Assembly (NCBI GenBank): GCA_018894105.1
Contig: CM032128.1
Span: forward strand, 11,389,001 to 11,453,000
Origin: Jacaranda mimosifolia
Lineage: Eukaryota > Streptophyta > Magnoliopsida > Lamiales > Bignoniaceae
Length of the DNA: 64,000 nt
Direction of reading: 5' to 3'
Part shown: piece after piece, positions 12,964 through 24,602 of the stretch
Numbering within the stretch: position 1 is the stretch's first letter
Layout: each line of letters opens with the position of its first letter
The notes under the pieces: model-generated
Databases searched by the model: none
What the model saw: the letters and a program-made list of their open reading frames with translations, nothing else
What the model was told of the DNA's origin: nothing
Translations under genes and position numbers: made by a program

Positions 12964-14920
12964 AATGTCTTCTTAATTCAGATCGTGATCTGTCTAATTG
13001 CTTAGAGGGATTACCTCTTCCTTACTAGGCTCATCTCCATATAAAAATGAGTTTGAACTCGAGCTCTTCTTTCTGGAAGACTTCCAACCTTAGTCAATTG
13101 AGGTCAAGCAAAAGCAGTTGTTCTTCTTTAGGTTAGGAGAATATGACCTCTCACCAACTCCCACTTCCTTTATCTTGGATGAAGTTACCTAGGGGGAGGA
13201 TTTCGTGGACCTCCTGATTGACTATTTATAGAAGGTTGACGAGCTTCTGACAGAAGAAATGCTCAACATCATTGGTCTCTCACTAGCCAACATCCGAGTT
13301 TTAAAATCTCTCAATGATAGTTTGTTCTATTGTTCCTCTTTTTTGGGGGGGGGGGATAGGTCTAACATCCTCTGTTCTTTTCCAGTCATATCGAATTAGG
13401 ATCTAAGAATAATGAATAAGATGAAGGCTAAAAAAGAAGCCTTGCTAGCCAGGGCCTAATTTTTCGGGCCTATGCCAACTCTTTCAAGCTTCCATACGGA
13501 TGGGCCCTCTCAATAGGTAGAGGTCGAACAACATTTGCGGCATGACCCTATTCTACCCTCCAATGCTGAAGTTGTCGAGCTCGAAGGCGTGGTCCCGAGC
13601 TCATACTAGACTGCCCTCCCTGCGCTTACTGTCACGACCGAATGGACCTTATAAGATAAAGGAAAGAAATGAAAGCATGGGTCTAAAAGCAAGAGCTGCA
13701 AGCATTCATCTTCGGGCCCTTCCAAGAAGAGCATTTTCTGAGAAAGTCTCTAAGGATAAGATCTCTATGATGAGTCAATTAGAGAAACAAGCTCGAACGG
13801 AGCTTGAAACTAGCCTCGCTTCCCTTCACAAGATTGAGATCTATGCTTGTCGTGAAGCCATTCTGGCTTAGGCACATAAGTACTACAAGACAACCAATAT
13901 ATAATTTCCCAAGGATCCTTCTTGCCTAACTCTGATCCCCAACTGGAAGATTATTGACCAGAGCTAGCTCCATTCAAAAGTCACGCCTAGGAGAGATCTT
14001 TTTCAAACTCTATAAGGGATGCTTGATGATCCAAAACTAGGCTATGCTCGTACCAGTTAATTTTTCCGGTTAGAGGAGAATGACTCTCATGCCATGATGC
14101 GTGTATGCCTTATCATCTATTGTCTATACTCTTTGAGTTCATGTTCGATAATACCCAATTCTTTGTTCCTTTATATGGAATCACTTATCTCCACCAGATC
14201 ACCATGGAATACTTGTACTGGAGGAACTGCTTCATGGCTCAGGATAAGGAGGTCATGGAGCTCAAAGAAGTAAAGGTCGAGCTCGAGGCCAATTCGAAGT
14301 CAACCCAAGAATCTATCGACAATGAGCTGGCTTTCCAGAAGGAGAAACTTGAGGATCACAACAAATGGATCAAGCAATCGGAGTTGAAGCTAGCTAAGAT
14401 GAAGAAGTCATTGGCATCAAAGAAGAAAGCGTCCTATGAGCAAGGATGCACACAAGGTCGTGATGTCTTCAAAAAATCCACTGAGTATCAAGAACTAATC
14501 CAAAAGACAAGACTAGAGAGTGCTCGAGATTTCAGGAAGTCCCAGACTTTTTAGACCTTAGTTGAGGACAAAGCCATGGAGGATGCCTTTATTGGGTTCT
14601 TGAAGTGTTAGGCTCAACTGACCAAACTATGAGGGATCGTAGAAGGATTTAACTTGAAAAGGCTTGATCCCTTTAAAGGTGCTAATTTGAAGGACTACCC
14701 TTCTACCAATCCCTCGGTTGCGAAGGAAGAGCCCAAAGATAAGTTCGCATGCCTGGACCTTGAAGAAGCCGAAAATGCCACTCAAAAGGCATCCAGTAAT
14801 AGTGGGATTGCGATTGGGTCCCTTGCCACTACTAATGTTACTGCCACTACCACTACCACTGCTGGAGGTAATGAGAAAGTAGCTAAGACTACTGCTAGTG
14901 TTGGAGGGTTGAAACCATGA
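12964..14920 (+). pseudogene. Antisense coiled-coil ORF of the Tat element (Transposase_28-like)
   Basis: This frame lies on the strand opposite gag-pol, between integrase and the 3' LTR. From about 13040 it reads NEFELELFFLEDFQP, then LGEYDLSPTPTSFILDEV and VDELLTEEMLNIIGL, with stops at three Trp/Gln-like positions. The middle (13542-13870) is basic. The stretch 14220-14554 is a charged coiled coil (QDKEVMELKEVKVELEANSK), and the tail (14654-14920) is Thr/Ala-rich and ends at a stop. The layout, an N-terminal domain followed by a coiled coil, resembles the plant proteins annotated as 'putative gypsy type transposon'. Function is unknown. It is broken by stops and probable introns. Codon structure over almost 2 kb argues against chance. 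Confidence 0.6.
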
Positions 14921-15269
14921 AGCATGAATTCCCAGCCTTTTGATTTTACTTCTTATTTAGGCCTTCAATTTTATTTTTTGAGTCTTAGCTCGAGATCTTT
15001 TGATCTTTCCTGCTTAGATTGTTAACTTGAGCTGGGATGCTAGCAAATATCTATAAGATTTAGTTTAATGTAGTCAAAATTCAATTTAATGAAGTATATG
15101 GGCCCGTTTGCTGCCGATAAGATTTTTGAGCATTCGATTATCTTTTTTAGATCTTGATGTCCTTTTAGTTTTGCGTATCTTTTTCATATTGATGAAGGTC
15201 CTTTTTGCTTGGTTGAAATTTGTTTTGGTTGAGGTTTTGCGCGAATGTTGTGAGGTCTACATCAGTTAG

Positions 15270-15590
15270 GGTCTTGTTCAAGTCCGAGATGCTATTCAAA
15301 TCTTATGAGATCTCTTCTAACTGAGATCTTGTACGGATCTTGTGAGATTCTTGTTTGAGATTTTGCTTAGATCTTGTGAGTTCTTCTGGGATAAGATCTT
15401 GCATAGACTTTGATGAGATCTTGCTTAGATCTAATGAGATCTTTCTTGGATAAGATCTTGCACAGATCTTCGTGAGATCTCTGCGAATAAGATCTTGCTC
15501 AGATCTAACGGGATCTTTCTGAGATAAGATCTTGCTTAGATCTTGGTCAGATCTCCTCTGGATGAGATCTTGCTCATTTGTTCGAAGTTC
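15270..15590. repeat. ~37-bp tandem repeat of the Tat 3' region
   Basis: Imperfect repeats built on GATAAGATCTTGC...AGATCT, spaced 36-38 bp in the clearest part (15390-15560), with shorter degenerate copies to the left. They lie between integrase and the antisense ORF. Amplified tandem repeats in this position are known from Retand-type Tat elements. Confidence 0.75.
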
Positions 15591-15739
15591 AAATGAACTT
15601 TAAATCGCTATATAATATAAGAGAGTAAAGCATAAATTGTGTCAAATGGAGATAAAGTTCTTGCAAAGTAAACATCATCAGAGGTACAAGCATATGCTAG
15701 TTTTTATAAAATCAAGCTTTAACTTAAACATAGAACTTT

Positions 15740-16358
15740 TTCAAATTATGTACGTTCCATGGCCTTGGAAACTTCTTTCCCTTCTTCAGCCTATATGATC
15801 TTTGCTTTGTTACCTTGACAACCTAGTAAGGTCCTTCCCAGTTTGGGTCCAACTTTCCAACATGCTTTGAGCCTCAACCTTTTACAAAACCCAATCTCCT
15901 ACATGGAAATTCCTCTAACGAACCCTTCAATTGTAATTTCTTGCCATAATATTTTTGTAGTCTTGAATTTTTTCCTCGATCACCTCGAGCTCGAACTCTC
16001 ATACTTCGCTATTAGCTTGTGGATCATATTCTAGGATCCTTCTGATAGGCTCGCCATTTTTAGCAAGGACTACAACTCCTGCTCCTGTATGCTAGACATT
16101 ATAGGGTCTCACATGTGGTTGATTTTAGGGTCGTATGATGTGCACAAAGGACCCCCCAGGAGTTCATTTACCCAATATCCTTTTGCATTGATCAGTCAAG
16201 CCTTAAGGTTCTTTAAGTAGTCACGATTGGTTACTTTTGTTTGTCCATTAGCCTTCAGGTTCCCTACAGATGTAAAATGTTGTCTAATCTTTAGCTCCTG
16301 GCACTAACTTATTATCTTCTTCCCCTGAAATTGAGTTCCATTATCAGAGATTAGAATC
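15740..16358 (-). pseudogene. Integrase, C-terminal part, of the Tat element
   Basis: The minus strand gives the middle and end of integrase, the enzyme that inserts the cDNA into the host chromosome. PRILISDNGTQFQGK (16320-16362) includes the second catalytic Asp. It is followed by a decayed region and the GPY-type C-terminal module near 15750-15910, where WEGPY and VVKVTKQRSYRLKKGKEVSK can be read after frame changes. Stops are frequent. The upstream half is separated from it by the 3.3-kb solo LTR at 16364-19687. The uninterrupted reading runs from RFGI (right side) directly into PRILIS (left side). Confidence 0.8.
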
Positions 16359-16363
16359 CTTGG

Positions 16364-19300
16364 TGTAACACCTTAACCGTGGGTATGAATTTTTTGTTGG
16401 AATCAAATTGAATTATAATATTAAGATTTAAATAATAATAACAATACTAAAAAAATCAGAATAGGCTTTAATAAAACATATTGAAATTAATTAGGGCTTT
16501 GGCATGATATTAAAAATTATGAAGACTAAAATTTTATAAAATAAAGACTTAATTGCATAATTAAAAACTGAGCAGGGGCCAACATATAAGAAAAGAAAGT
16601 TGCAGGGTATTTTTGAAAAATCAGAGGGGCAAATGTGAGGCACCAAGTTTGCCGTGAAACAATTGGTAGAACACTAGAAAATTGAAGGCTGATGGTGGCA
16701 CATGCGGTGGTGATGGTTTGCAGGATTCCGACTATCGTTTTCTACAATTGCTTTGAAAGGCTTAGCTAAAGGAACACATTGGTATATTCAATTGCAAAAA
16801 CGGACCACCAGAGTGAGCGAAATTGAAGTGAGAACATGCGGCAACCAACTACGACGCTGTGAGCCTTCATCTTCAAATTGACCGATGATCTGCTGACAAA
16901 AGTAAAAATTGAAAGAGGACTTTTGCTCTGTGTGAAGAAATGCATCAGTTAGTGTCACCCAATTTCAGCGGTGGCGTAGGCGAAGGTTTGGCAGCCGGCG
17001 GCAACAGCGATATGATAGCTTCAAGATAAAATCTTTAGGCCGGCGATTCGAGGGCATGGAATCTAGTTTTGGATTTTTAATTGGTCTTAAACTCGATCAA
17101 TTTGGTAAAATTTTGATTAATCGGTTAATTCGATTCATAATTTAATCTGATTAAATTGCTAGGCTAATTTCTTATGTAAATACAAGTTGTTGATGACTAT
17201 GGGTTGAAGTGGTTGAATAAGATTTGAACTGTAAATGATGAGTGGACTCACATGGCAAATAAGAGGTTAATTATTATCAATTAAGTTAATTAATGCATTT
17301 GGAAAGTTAAAATTGTAAAACAGTAAAAAGATTCAAAAAATTTGAAGATATATGTTATATTAATGGATGTGGGCTAAATTTAATTAGTTATGGACCAAGA
17401 ATATTAATTTAAATATTAATTATGGAAGTGAAACAATAAGTCAAAACTGATAAAGTATTTAATTAATGATGTTTGGCTAAGTTGGCATGTGTAAGAAGTC
17501 AAAATGGTAAACTATGTTCGTAATAAACCTCTAATTGCCTAAACGAGCCAAATAGGTAGTGAATTTGGTAATATGAATAAGGTGATCGAGGAAGTAGACC
17601 ATATAACTAAGTACTCCAGTATGAAGAGAAGATAGAATGATAATCGAGAGAATAAGTAGGTTAGAGTAATTAGAAAGAGGGGTTGATTAGCCATAATTAT
17701 TGTTAATAAAAGCTATACTGTAGCATTGATATTTATATGGCATTTTGAATGAAAATAGGTGACGAGAATCCAGGCATCTCAGACCAGTACAAGGCTTTTG
17801 GTGGGCATTAGGACTCGAGATGAGGTTATAATTATGATCATCTTTCTTCTTGGGAAAAACATATATATGTATATATATGTGAGCATCAGTAAGATTGTTT
17901 GTTCCTTGACATATATGTTCAACTATGATATCATTATATGCCTTGAAATTCATATTCGACCTTATTTGATCCTCTTTGAACTATAATCGAGATAATTTGA
18001 CTGGTTGTACCCTTATTTTGGGTCTACCAGTATTATTTCAAGTCTCTTTGTTGAGTTCTGATTTTTACCTTGATTTTCAATATTTTCCAGCCTTGCCGAT
18101 TGATTCCATAGATAATTATATTATCTTTCCGAAATGTCATTGGAATGGTCTTTCCGATCGATTATTTTATCATTTACTCAACTCGTTGATCTGTGTTGTT
18201 ATTGGAACAGTTTTGTCGATCGATTAACTTATTATTTCTTGAATTCGTTACTTGAAATCCTATTTGATCTTTCATTGTCATTTCAGTTTCGATGACTGAT
18301 TTGATAATTCTTACGTTGATTCATGATATGGTCTCGATATGCTTGAGTCACTGATATGTTTATTATTACTTGAGATGATCTTGCAAACCGAGAGAGTGAT
18401 TGTTTTCTAAACTCATTGCATGTAGTTATTTCTTGTCATAACATCATTTATTTGAAAACTTATATTGTTGTTGGATTAGTTGTTAATAAGACCTATGGGA
18501 ATGCTCATGGAAAGTTCAAACCCAAAGGGACACCATCAGAAGTTTCGGCTCGGGATTGGGATTGGAAAGACAGTGGGGCGAAAAGGACCGACAATGGGAT
18601 CTCTAGAACTAGTACCCACTAGTGATCCTGTCTCATAGGTAGTTGAAGGTTAACTATCTGTGAGCGAGGGATCGGCATGCGATCGACCATGCTAGAGGGT
18701 GTGTGTGTGTTGAGCGCTCAGAACTTGGAGGGATAAGGGATTTACTTCCATATTATCTTTGGGAGTCCTAAGGTTAGAGTACCTTCCCCAACAGCTTCAT
18801 ATGATATGTTTTTGTCTTGTCTTCTATTGCTAATTTATTTCTACACTTCTGTTATTTGAGTCTATTAGTAACAGTTTTGTTGACATTTGAGTTGTACTTG
18901 GCCTCGTGAAATGTTTATGAGTATCTTACTTATTTTAGTTCCTCTCAAAGTATCTCATTACCCTTTTCTCTTATTTAATATATTCATATCTAAACTATTT
19001 ATTGCTTACCTCACCAAATCATTAAGACTTACGCCTCCAGTATGTTTCTTGGTTTTTTTCTTAGTGGGTGCTAATAGACGATAGATGTTCTACTTGCGCA
19101 TATGTATATAGTGTATATAGTTTTGCGGATAGGTCACCAGTTGTACAGGCTTGTTTAACTTGATATGTAAATGATCATATACTAAATTTGAACTTTGTTG
19201 GGTTTAATTGAGTTGAGAATCTAATTATGTAGGGCTTTTGCATCTATTATATAAAGTAGTGTTTGCTAGGTTATTTGTTATGTAGTTCGACTGTAAATGT

Positions 19301-19687
19301 TATGTATTAGGAGTAATGTGTTACTAGTAGCTAGTTATACTGATGAGGTTTTGCTACTTTATGGAATTAAGTCATAATATGAGACTGTTGAATTGATATG
19401 GTTATGTATTCAGATCTTGGATGGTAAATGTTATATATTAGGAATGTTAAGGTGAGCTCAATTACTAGTGGTGTTAGTAATTGTATAATAGTTTTGCATC
19501 CCTTGTAGAATGATATATATATATATATATAACAGAATGTAATAATAAGTTGGAATGAATAGTTATAGGTTGTTATGGAACTATTTTAATTGAATATTTT
19601 GGGGGGTGCGTAATTTGTTTTGAGTTAATGTGAATAGATTGGAGTAGTACCTTAGCTCGAAGCAGTTACCTCCCAAGCGGGGCGCTA
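16364..19687 (+). mobile_element. Tekay/Del-like solo LTR inserted in integrase
   Basis: Bounded by a perfect 5-bp duplication CTTGG (16359-16363 and 19688-19692) that restores the integrase reading frame region when removed. It starts TGTAACACCTTAACCG and ends AAGCGGGGCGCTA; the terminal CA expected of an LTR appears lost. Its ends match those of the LTR at 4583-9573. The 3324 bp hold no RT, integrase or gag. Several short frames (for example 17687-18622) look random. Solo LTR is the simplest reading. A large non-autonomous element with no internal domain is the alternative. Confidence 0.75.
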
Positions 19688-19692
19688 CTTGG

Positions 19693-20160
19693 GATCCCAA
19701 ATCTACATACCACATTCCTTCCCAGGAAGTTCATAACTTCATTTTCAGTGACCTTAATCAATGCCTCTACCTCTACCCACTTACTGAAATACTCCACCGC
19801 TACTATAATGAATTTTTTTTTTACTTCTAACAGGTGGGAAATGACCTAATATGTCATGCCCCAATGGTCAAATGGACAAGACACGGAGATCAGTTCCATC
19901 GTACTACTAGCTGGTGAAGAAGATTGGCACAAAACTGACATCTCTCATATTTTTTGGCGAAGTTAGCAGCATCCTGATTCATAGTGGGCCAAAAGTAACC
20001 TTACCTGAGGATGTTGAGGGCCAAGGACCTCTATCTAGAGTGATTGCCACAGTTACCTTTGTAGATTTCCTGCATTACATATTGAGCTCTTTCAGGTCCC
20101 AAACATTTTAACAATGGCCCTTCAGTAGTCCTCTTGTATAGTTCCCCTTTAATGATGGCA
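19693..20160 (-). pseudogene. Integrase, N-terminal part, of the Tat element
   Basis: The zinc-binding region lies at about 19960-20150 (GNHSR, then YFWPTMNQDAANFAKKYERC; the second Cys of the CxxC follows). The core begins toward lower coordinates and ends with VTENEVMNFLGRNVVCRFGI at 19693-19755. Stop codons occur about every 30-60 codons. It continues on the other side of the inserted solo LTR at 16358. Confidence 0.8.
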
Positions 20161-20164
20161 AACT

Positions 20165-20900
20165 AATTTGCTTGAAATACAACCCTTTTTACCTCCTTCG
20201 GGTCGTCTGGCAAGATCCTGTCAAGGAGGTATTGAATCAGGTTATCTTCCAAGTTCCTTTTACTTATGTCTGCATTACCACTTCTTTTTTAGAAGCGTCA
20301 TCCTCCAACTCGAAATGTTCGGCTACTAACAGGGTAATTGATGCATTGCGAGTTCCCTTGGTTGAACTGCCAAATTTTGCTAAGGCATATGCTCTTTCAT
20401 TCTCCTCCCTAAGGATCTAGTGTACTTGGCAAAACGTGAACATTGACATGAGTTCTTTTACCTTTTTTAGGTAATCTGTCATGGATTTTTCTCGAGCCTC
20501 AAACATACCTCGATCTGAAGTGCTAAGAGCTACAAATCGGTGTGTACATTTAATTTCTTAATGTTCAAGCGTAAAGCTATCTTCAACCTAATGATCATTA
20601 CTTCGTATTTGGCTTCATTATTTGTTACCCCAAAAGCCAACTTTATTGCAAACTCGAGCTCCACTGATTTGGGCCCTCAAAAGAAAATTCCGACTCCACC
20701 ATGCTGGGAGGTGGCTGACCTATCCACATGCATCATCCGTGTCTCTTTACTTACCTTAGGGTCTTGCTTGGTCATCTCGACCACAAAATTAGCCAAGATT
20801 TACGCTTTGACGGAGTTCCTATTCTAATACTCTAGGTCGAACGCCCTTAACTCTACTGCCTACTTAACCAACCACCTGAAGACATCCAATTGTGCAAGAA
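20165..20900 (-). pseudogene. Archaeal-type second RNase H of the Tat element
   Basis: The minus strand gives the second RNase H domain that follows the retroviral-type one in Tat elements. VELEFAIKLAFGVTNNEAKY (about 20600-20680) contains the conserved NNEAKYE motif. Downstream comes QVHxILREENERAYALAKFG (about 20365-20430; x is a stop), equivalent to the helix after the active site. It would degrade RNA in RNA-DNA hybrids or assist integrase. It is inactive here because of in-frame stops. The same domain occurs in the remnant at 1150-1560. Confidence 0.8.
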
Positions 20901-20984
20901 CCTGTTTCAATGGATGAATAGTCAAGATAATAATTTTATGGGATTGAAAGTAAGGTCTCAACTTTCTTGCTGCCACCAAGAGCA

Positions 20985-22240
20985 CTAAAGACAACTTCTC
21001 AACCTCCAAATATCTACTTTTAGCTCTTTGCAATGTTCTCCTCCTTGATTAATATAGAGCTTACTGTGTGCTTTGATGTAGCCATGTACAAGTATAAAGT
21101 TTTTCCTAAAACCAACTTCATGACCAAGGGCGGCAAAACTAGGTACTTCTTGAGTTCTTGAAATGCGTTTTCAAACTCCGCATCCCATTGAAAATTACTC
21201 ATATTTCTTAAAATTGTGAAGAATGGTAAGCTCTTGACTGCTGATCTCGAAATAAACCGGCTCAATGATGCCAGTCAATTTCTGCACATTCTTTACTGAC
21301 TTTGGTGAGGTCATACTAGTTATCACTTTGATTTTTTCTAGATTAGCTTCTATCCCGCCCTCACTGACTAGGTAGCCCCGAAATTTTCATCCTTTGACAC
21401 CAAATGTGCATTTTGCCAGGTTAAGTTTCATCCTATATTTTCTCATGATAAAAGCTTCTTCCAGATGTGCCAAGTGGTCAAACTCTTTTATGCTCTTTAC
21501 TAGTATGTCATCAACATAGACCTACATGCTCACTCCAATCTAGTCCTTGAACATTCTGTTCACTAACCTCTAGTAGGTTGTCCCTACGTTCTTTAATCCA
21601 AAGGGCATAACATTGTAGCAGAATATCCCTCTTTTGGTGACAAAAGCAGTGTTGTCCCTATCTTCTTCCATCATGAAGATTTGATGATATCCCTGAAAGG
21701 TATCCATCATACTAAAAAGAGCACATCTGGCTATAGAATCGACCAGTAAGTCGATCCTAGGGAGAGGATGAAGGTCCTTTGGATAGGCCTTGTTCAAGTC
21801 TGAGTAATCCGTGTACATTCTCCATTCTCCTTCCATTTTCGGCACCACTACCACGTTAGACATCTAATTTGTGAACTTGATCTCAACAACATATCCAACC
21901 TCTAGCAACTTTTTGACCTCTTTCTCAATAATCTGATTTTTCATCATCCTGTGGTTCTTATTTTTCTGTTGAATAGGCTTGATTTGGGGGTCGATCTTTA
22001 ATCTATGCAAAATCACCTTGGGATCTATTCCCTTGAAATCTGAAACCTTCCACGTGAAAATGTCTACGTTCTTTCTTAAGAACTCAATTGTCAAAATTTT
22101 CAATCCAGGTGCCATTTGAGCTCTAATTTGCGTTACCTTGTTCGGGTTCCCAGGTACTAACTCGATCTCCTTGAACTTCTCTGCAAGCTCTATCTTGTAT
22201 TCCTCTATGTGCCTCTTCTTGTTTTCCTCTTGGAGATTCA
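20985..22240 (-). pseudogene. Reverse transcriptase and RNase H of the Tat element
   Basis: Reverse transcriptase makes the element's cDNA. The linker before RT is at 21864-22241. RT proper starts near 21863 with VVVVPKMEGEWRMYTDYSDL and LNKAYPKDLHPLPRID, then FSMMDTFQGYHQI and AFVTKRGIFCYNVMPFGLKN. The catalytic YVDDILVKSIKEFDHL is near 21480-21520, just after a stop. The connection and first RNase H follow (21020-21265; WDAEFENAFQELKKYL, LYLYMATSKHTVSSILIKEE). The catalytic YVDD is retained, but at least three stops separate the blocks. Order and motifs are standard for Ty3/gypsy. Confidence 0.88.
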
Positions 22241-22870
22241 AATCTGGCAGGTCTTCTATAGAAAAGATAATTACTTTCTTTGCCCGAGTTCTCTGCCTTG
22301 AGCCTCTTTTTTAGAGACACATGGTAGCATTCTCTAGCCTCTTTCTAATCATAGCATACTTCCCCTACTTTCCCCTTTATCGGGAATTTCATTTTTAAAT
22401 GAAAAGTTGACACGATTGCTTGAAATTGGTTTAGCCATAGTCTTCCCAAGATCACTTTGTATTGCGAACGGTGCATCGACTACTAAAAATTTCAACCTGA
22501 GCATCCTCCGGTGAGGCTCCATTCCTTAGGAGATCGAGAGATAAATAATTCCTATTGGCCAGACCTTAGCCCCACTGAATCCTGTCAAAGGGTATATACT
22601 AAGGTGACTCTCATGATCGCGAGCTCTATCTTCCTTGAGACCTTAAGGAATATAATGTCTACTAAACTCCCATTATCTACCATAACCTTATGAACTGAGT
22701 AATTAGCTATGTCATAGTGATGACTATAGCATCGTTCTATGACCCAACAACCCCTTGTGCATCCCTGCTATCAAAATTGATAGTAGATTGATAAGTAATA
22801 TTCAATTACAAACCCTACTTTCTGTCATACCTAGTTCCTCAAGGATCTGGCGTTCCTTTTCCTGTACTAT
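22241..22870 (-). pseudogene. Aspartic protease region of the Tat element
   Basis: The retroviral-type protease that would cut the polyprotein. The minus strand reads VMVDNGSLVDIIF at about 22650-22690, the DNGS form of the D-S/T-G active site seen in Tat elements. Next comes GFSGAKVWPIGII and, after a stop, FLVVDAPFAIQSDLGKTMAK. The spacer MSLKKRLKAENSG (22280-22320) leads into the RT linker. A few stops interrupt the frame. Confidence 0.75.
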
Positions 22871-22989
22871 AGGAATCCCCAAAGTTGAACCTCTTGCTAT
22901 TATATGTATGACCCCTCTTCTTGGCATATTATCTCCCACCGGGTCATCTGTCACTTCTTTAGCTTTTCTTTCTCGACTACGAGATTACT

Positions 22990-24000
22990 TTGAGATATGT
23001 TCCTCTATTTTCTTTGCTCCCCGCTAGGTTCTCGCTCCTTAGATCTACCTGCCTTGGCTATAAATTCCCTCAAGTAGCCTTGCCTAACGAGCTTTTCTAC
23101 TTCATCTTTCAACTGATGATAATCGCCATTATCATGTCCACGGCCTTTGCGGAAGTGATAATATTTATTCGAGTTCTACCTTGCTGGGATGTCTCACATC
23201 TTTCTTGGCCATTGCAATATCTTCAACCCCTTTATAGCCATAAGTACATGGGACCTTGTGGTGTTAAATGGCACATAATGGTTGTATTTTCTTGGATGAG
23301 ACTAATGGTGATCTCTTTTAGATCTAAGCTTGGGTGGCCCCTAATCTTTTAAGATCTATGAGGGGTATTTTTTGTCTACCCATGGTCCTTCATAACTTTC
23401 ACCTCCTCCTTATGAATGTAACATTGGACCATCTCCATTAGCTTTTCCATGTCCGTCGGGGGATCCTTTGCTAGAGCAAATGCTAAAGGTCATTTTTTGG
23501 GTCTATGGATGAGTATGCTAGTGATCATATCAATGCGTAGGTCCTATACCTCAAGCATCTCATTGTTAAACCTATTCATGAACCCTCTCAGAGTCTCATC
23601 CCCCTTTTGTCGTATGACGAACAAGTATGTCGCTGACCTCTCAGCCTTCTTCTTACTGGCAAATGGATACAAAAATTTTCTTATGAAATGGTCATACGAT
23701 ATTACTATCCTGGGGACCTGCCCCAAAACCATTCCTGAGCTCTCCCACATAGTGTAGTCACAAAGATCCTTGCGTTCATGGTGTCAGACTGCCCATATAG
23801 GTTCATGATGTTTTCGAAAGTTGTCACATGCTCTTGCTACTCCTTGCTTCAATTGCATTTTGGCAAGTCAGGAAGCTTGAAATGCGTGGCTACTAATTTA
23901 GCCAGTATTTTAGCAAAAAAAACTTCTTTTTTTGCAATGCTGTGGCCCTTTTCTTTTTAAGTTTATCTATTTTTCTACTTAGCTACTCAACTTGATCACT
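22990..24000 (-). pseudogene. gag of the Tat element
   Basis: Gag would form the virus-like particle. The conserved gag core is at 23544-23750 (FIRKFLYPFASKKKAERSAT, then YLFVIRQKGDETLRGFMNRF), continuing to about 23400 with PPTDMEKLMEMVQCYIHKEE. The C-terminal part at 23040-23170 reads KYYHFRKGRGHDNGDYHQLK and DEVEKLVRQGYLREFI. This is the Tat-type H-x-GH-D-T/N-x-x-C/Y-x-x-LK box in place of a classical zinc knuckle; the Cys is replaced by Tyr. Stops and frame changes are present. Confidence 0.82.
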
Positions 24001-24581
24001 GATCTCATTAACTTATTCCTTTGAAAGCAAAGGTTGGGATCACTTGTAAGTGGGGTCATCTCGGTATAGCATTATCGGTTCTCTCCTTTATGTGTTTTCT
24101 CTTCTTTAAACATTGGATGTGTAGTTTGGCTGTCAAGTAGCCTTACTCCCTACTTTATCTGAGTTGGCCATCTCTTCGCCCCTTGAAATCCTAAGACCTT
24201 GCACACCCTCCGCCAACGATGGTCCAGATCTTCTATCCTAAAATAATGGTCTATTTACTAGAGGCGAGGCTGTCTGAACTAAACCTACCGCCGCAACTCA
24301 AGCTTTACGTTCATGCTCCTCCTAGAACCTTTAGCTCATTTCAAAGACCAGCTGCTCTAGATCTACTCTGTTTAATTGCACGACTTGCGCCCCACTGACG
24401 TCCTGCATTAATGTTCCCTACCCTAACTCCACTTTAGCACTTTGAGGTATTATGACAGTGAGCGTCGTAGAGGATATGGGTGAGATGGAGGTGATGGAGA
24501 TATTGGCGATATAGGGATTGGAGTCCCGGAGTTTCTTCCATAACCAACTATTTGCTCCTATAGCTGACGAATCAAATTAGA

Positions 24582-24602
24582 GTTCCCACAGATGGTGCCA
24601 AC
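24582..24602 (-). other. Primer-binding region of the Tat element
   Basis: Directly after the 5' LTR the minus strand reads GTTGGCACCATCTGTGGGAA, resembling the TTGGCGCC... region found after the 5' LTR of many Tat elements. The TGG start would pair with a tRNA 3' end. The exact tRNA is not certain (one mismatch to a TGGCGCC-type site). Confidence 0.6.

Noticed and set aside
13310..13362. Poly-T followed by a run of ten G as a regulatory element
   Set aside because: Simple homopolymer sequence within the decayed antisense ORF region; nothing else supports function.
15270..15590. Possible CRISPR-like array
   Set aside because: The units are adjacent and degenerate with no unique spacers, and the context is a plant retrotransposon 3' region.
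17687..19084. Several 60-90-residue frames on both strands around 17.7-19.1 kb
   Set aside because: They lie inside the solo LTR at 16364-19687, overlap on opposite strands and are rich in I, L, Y and S as expected from AT-rich non-coding DNA.
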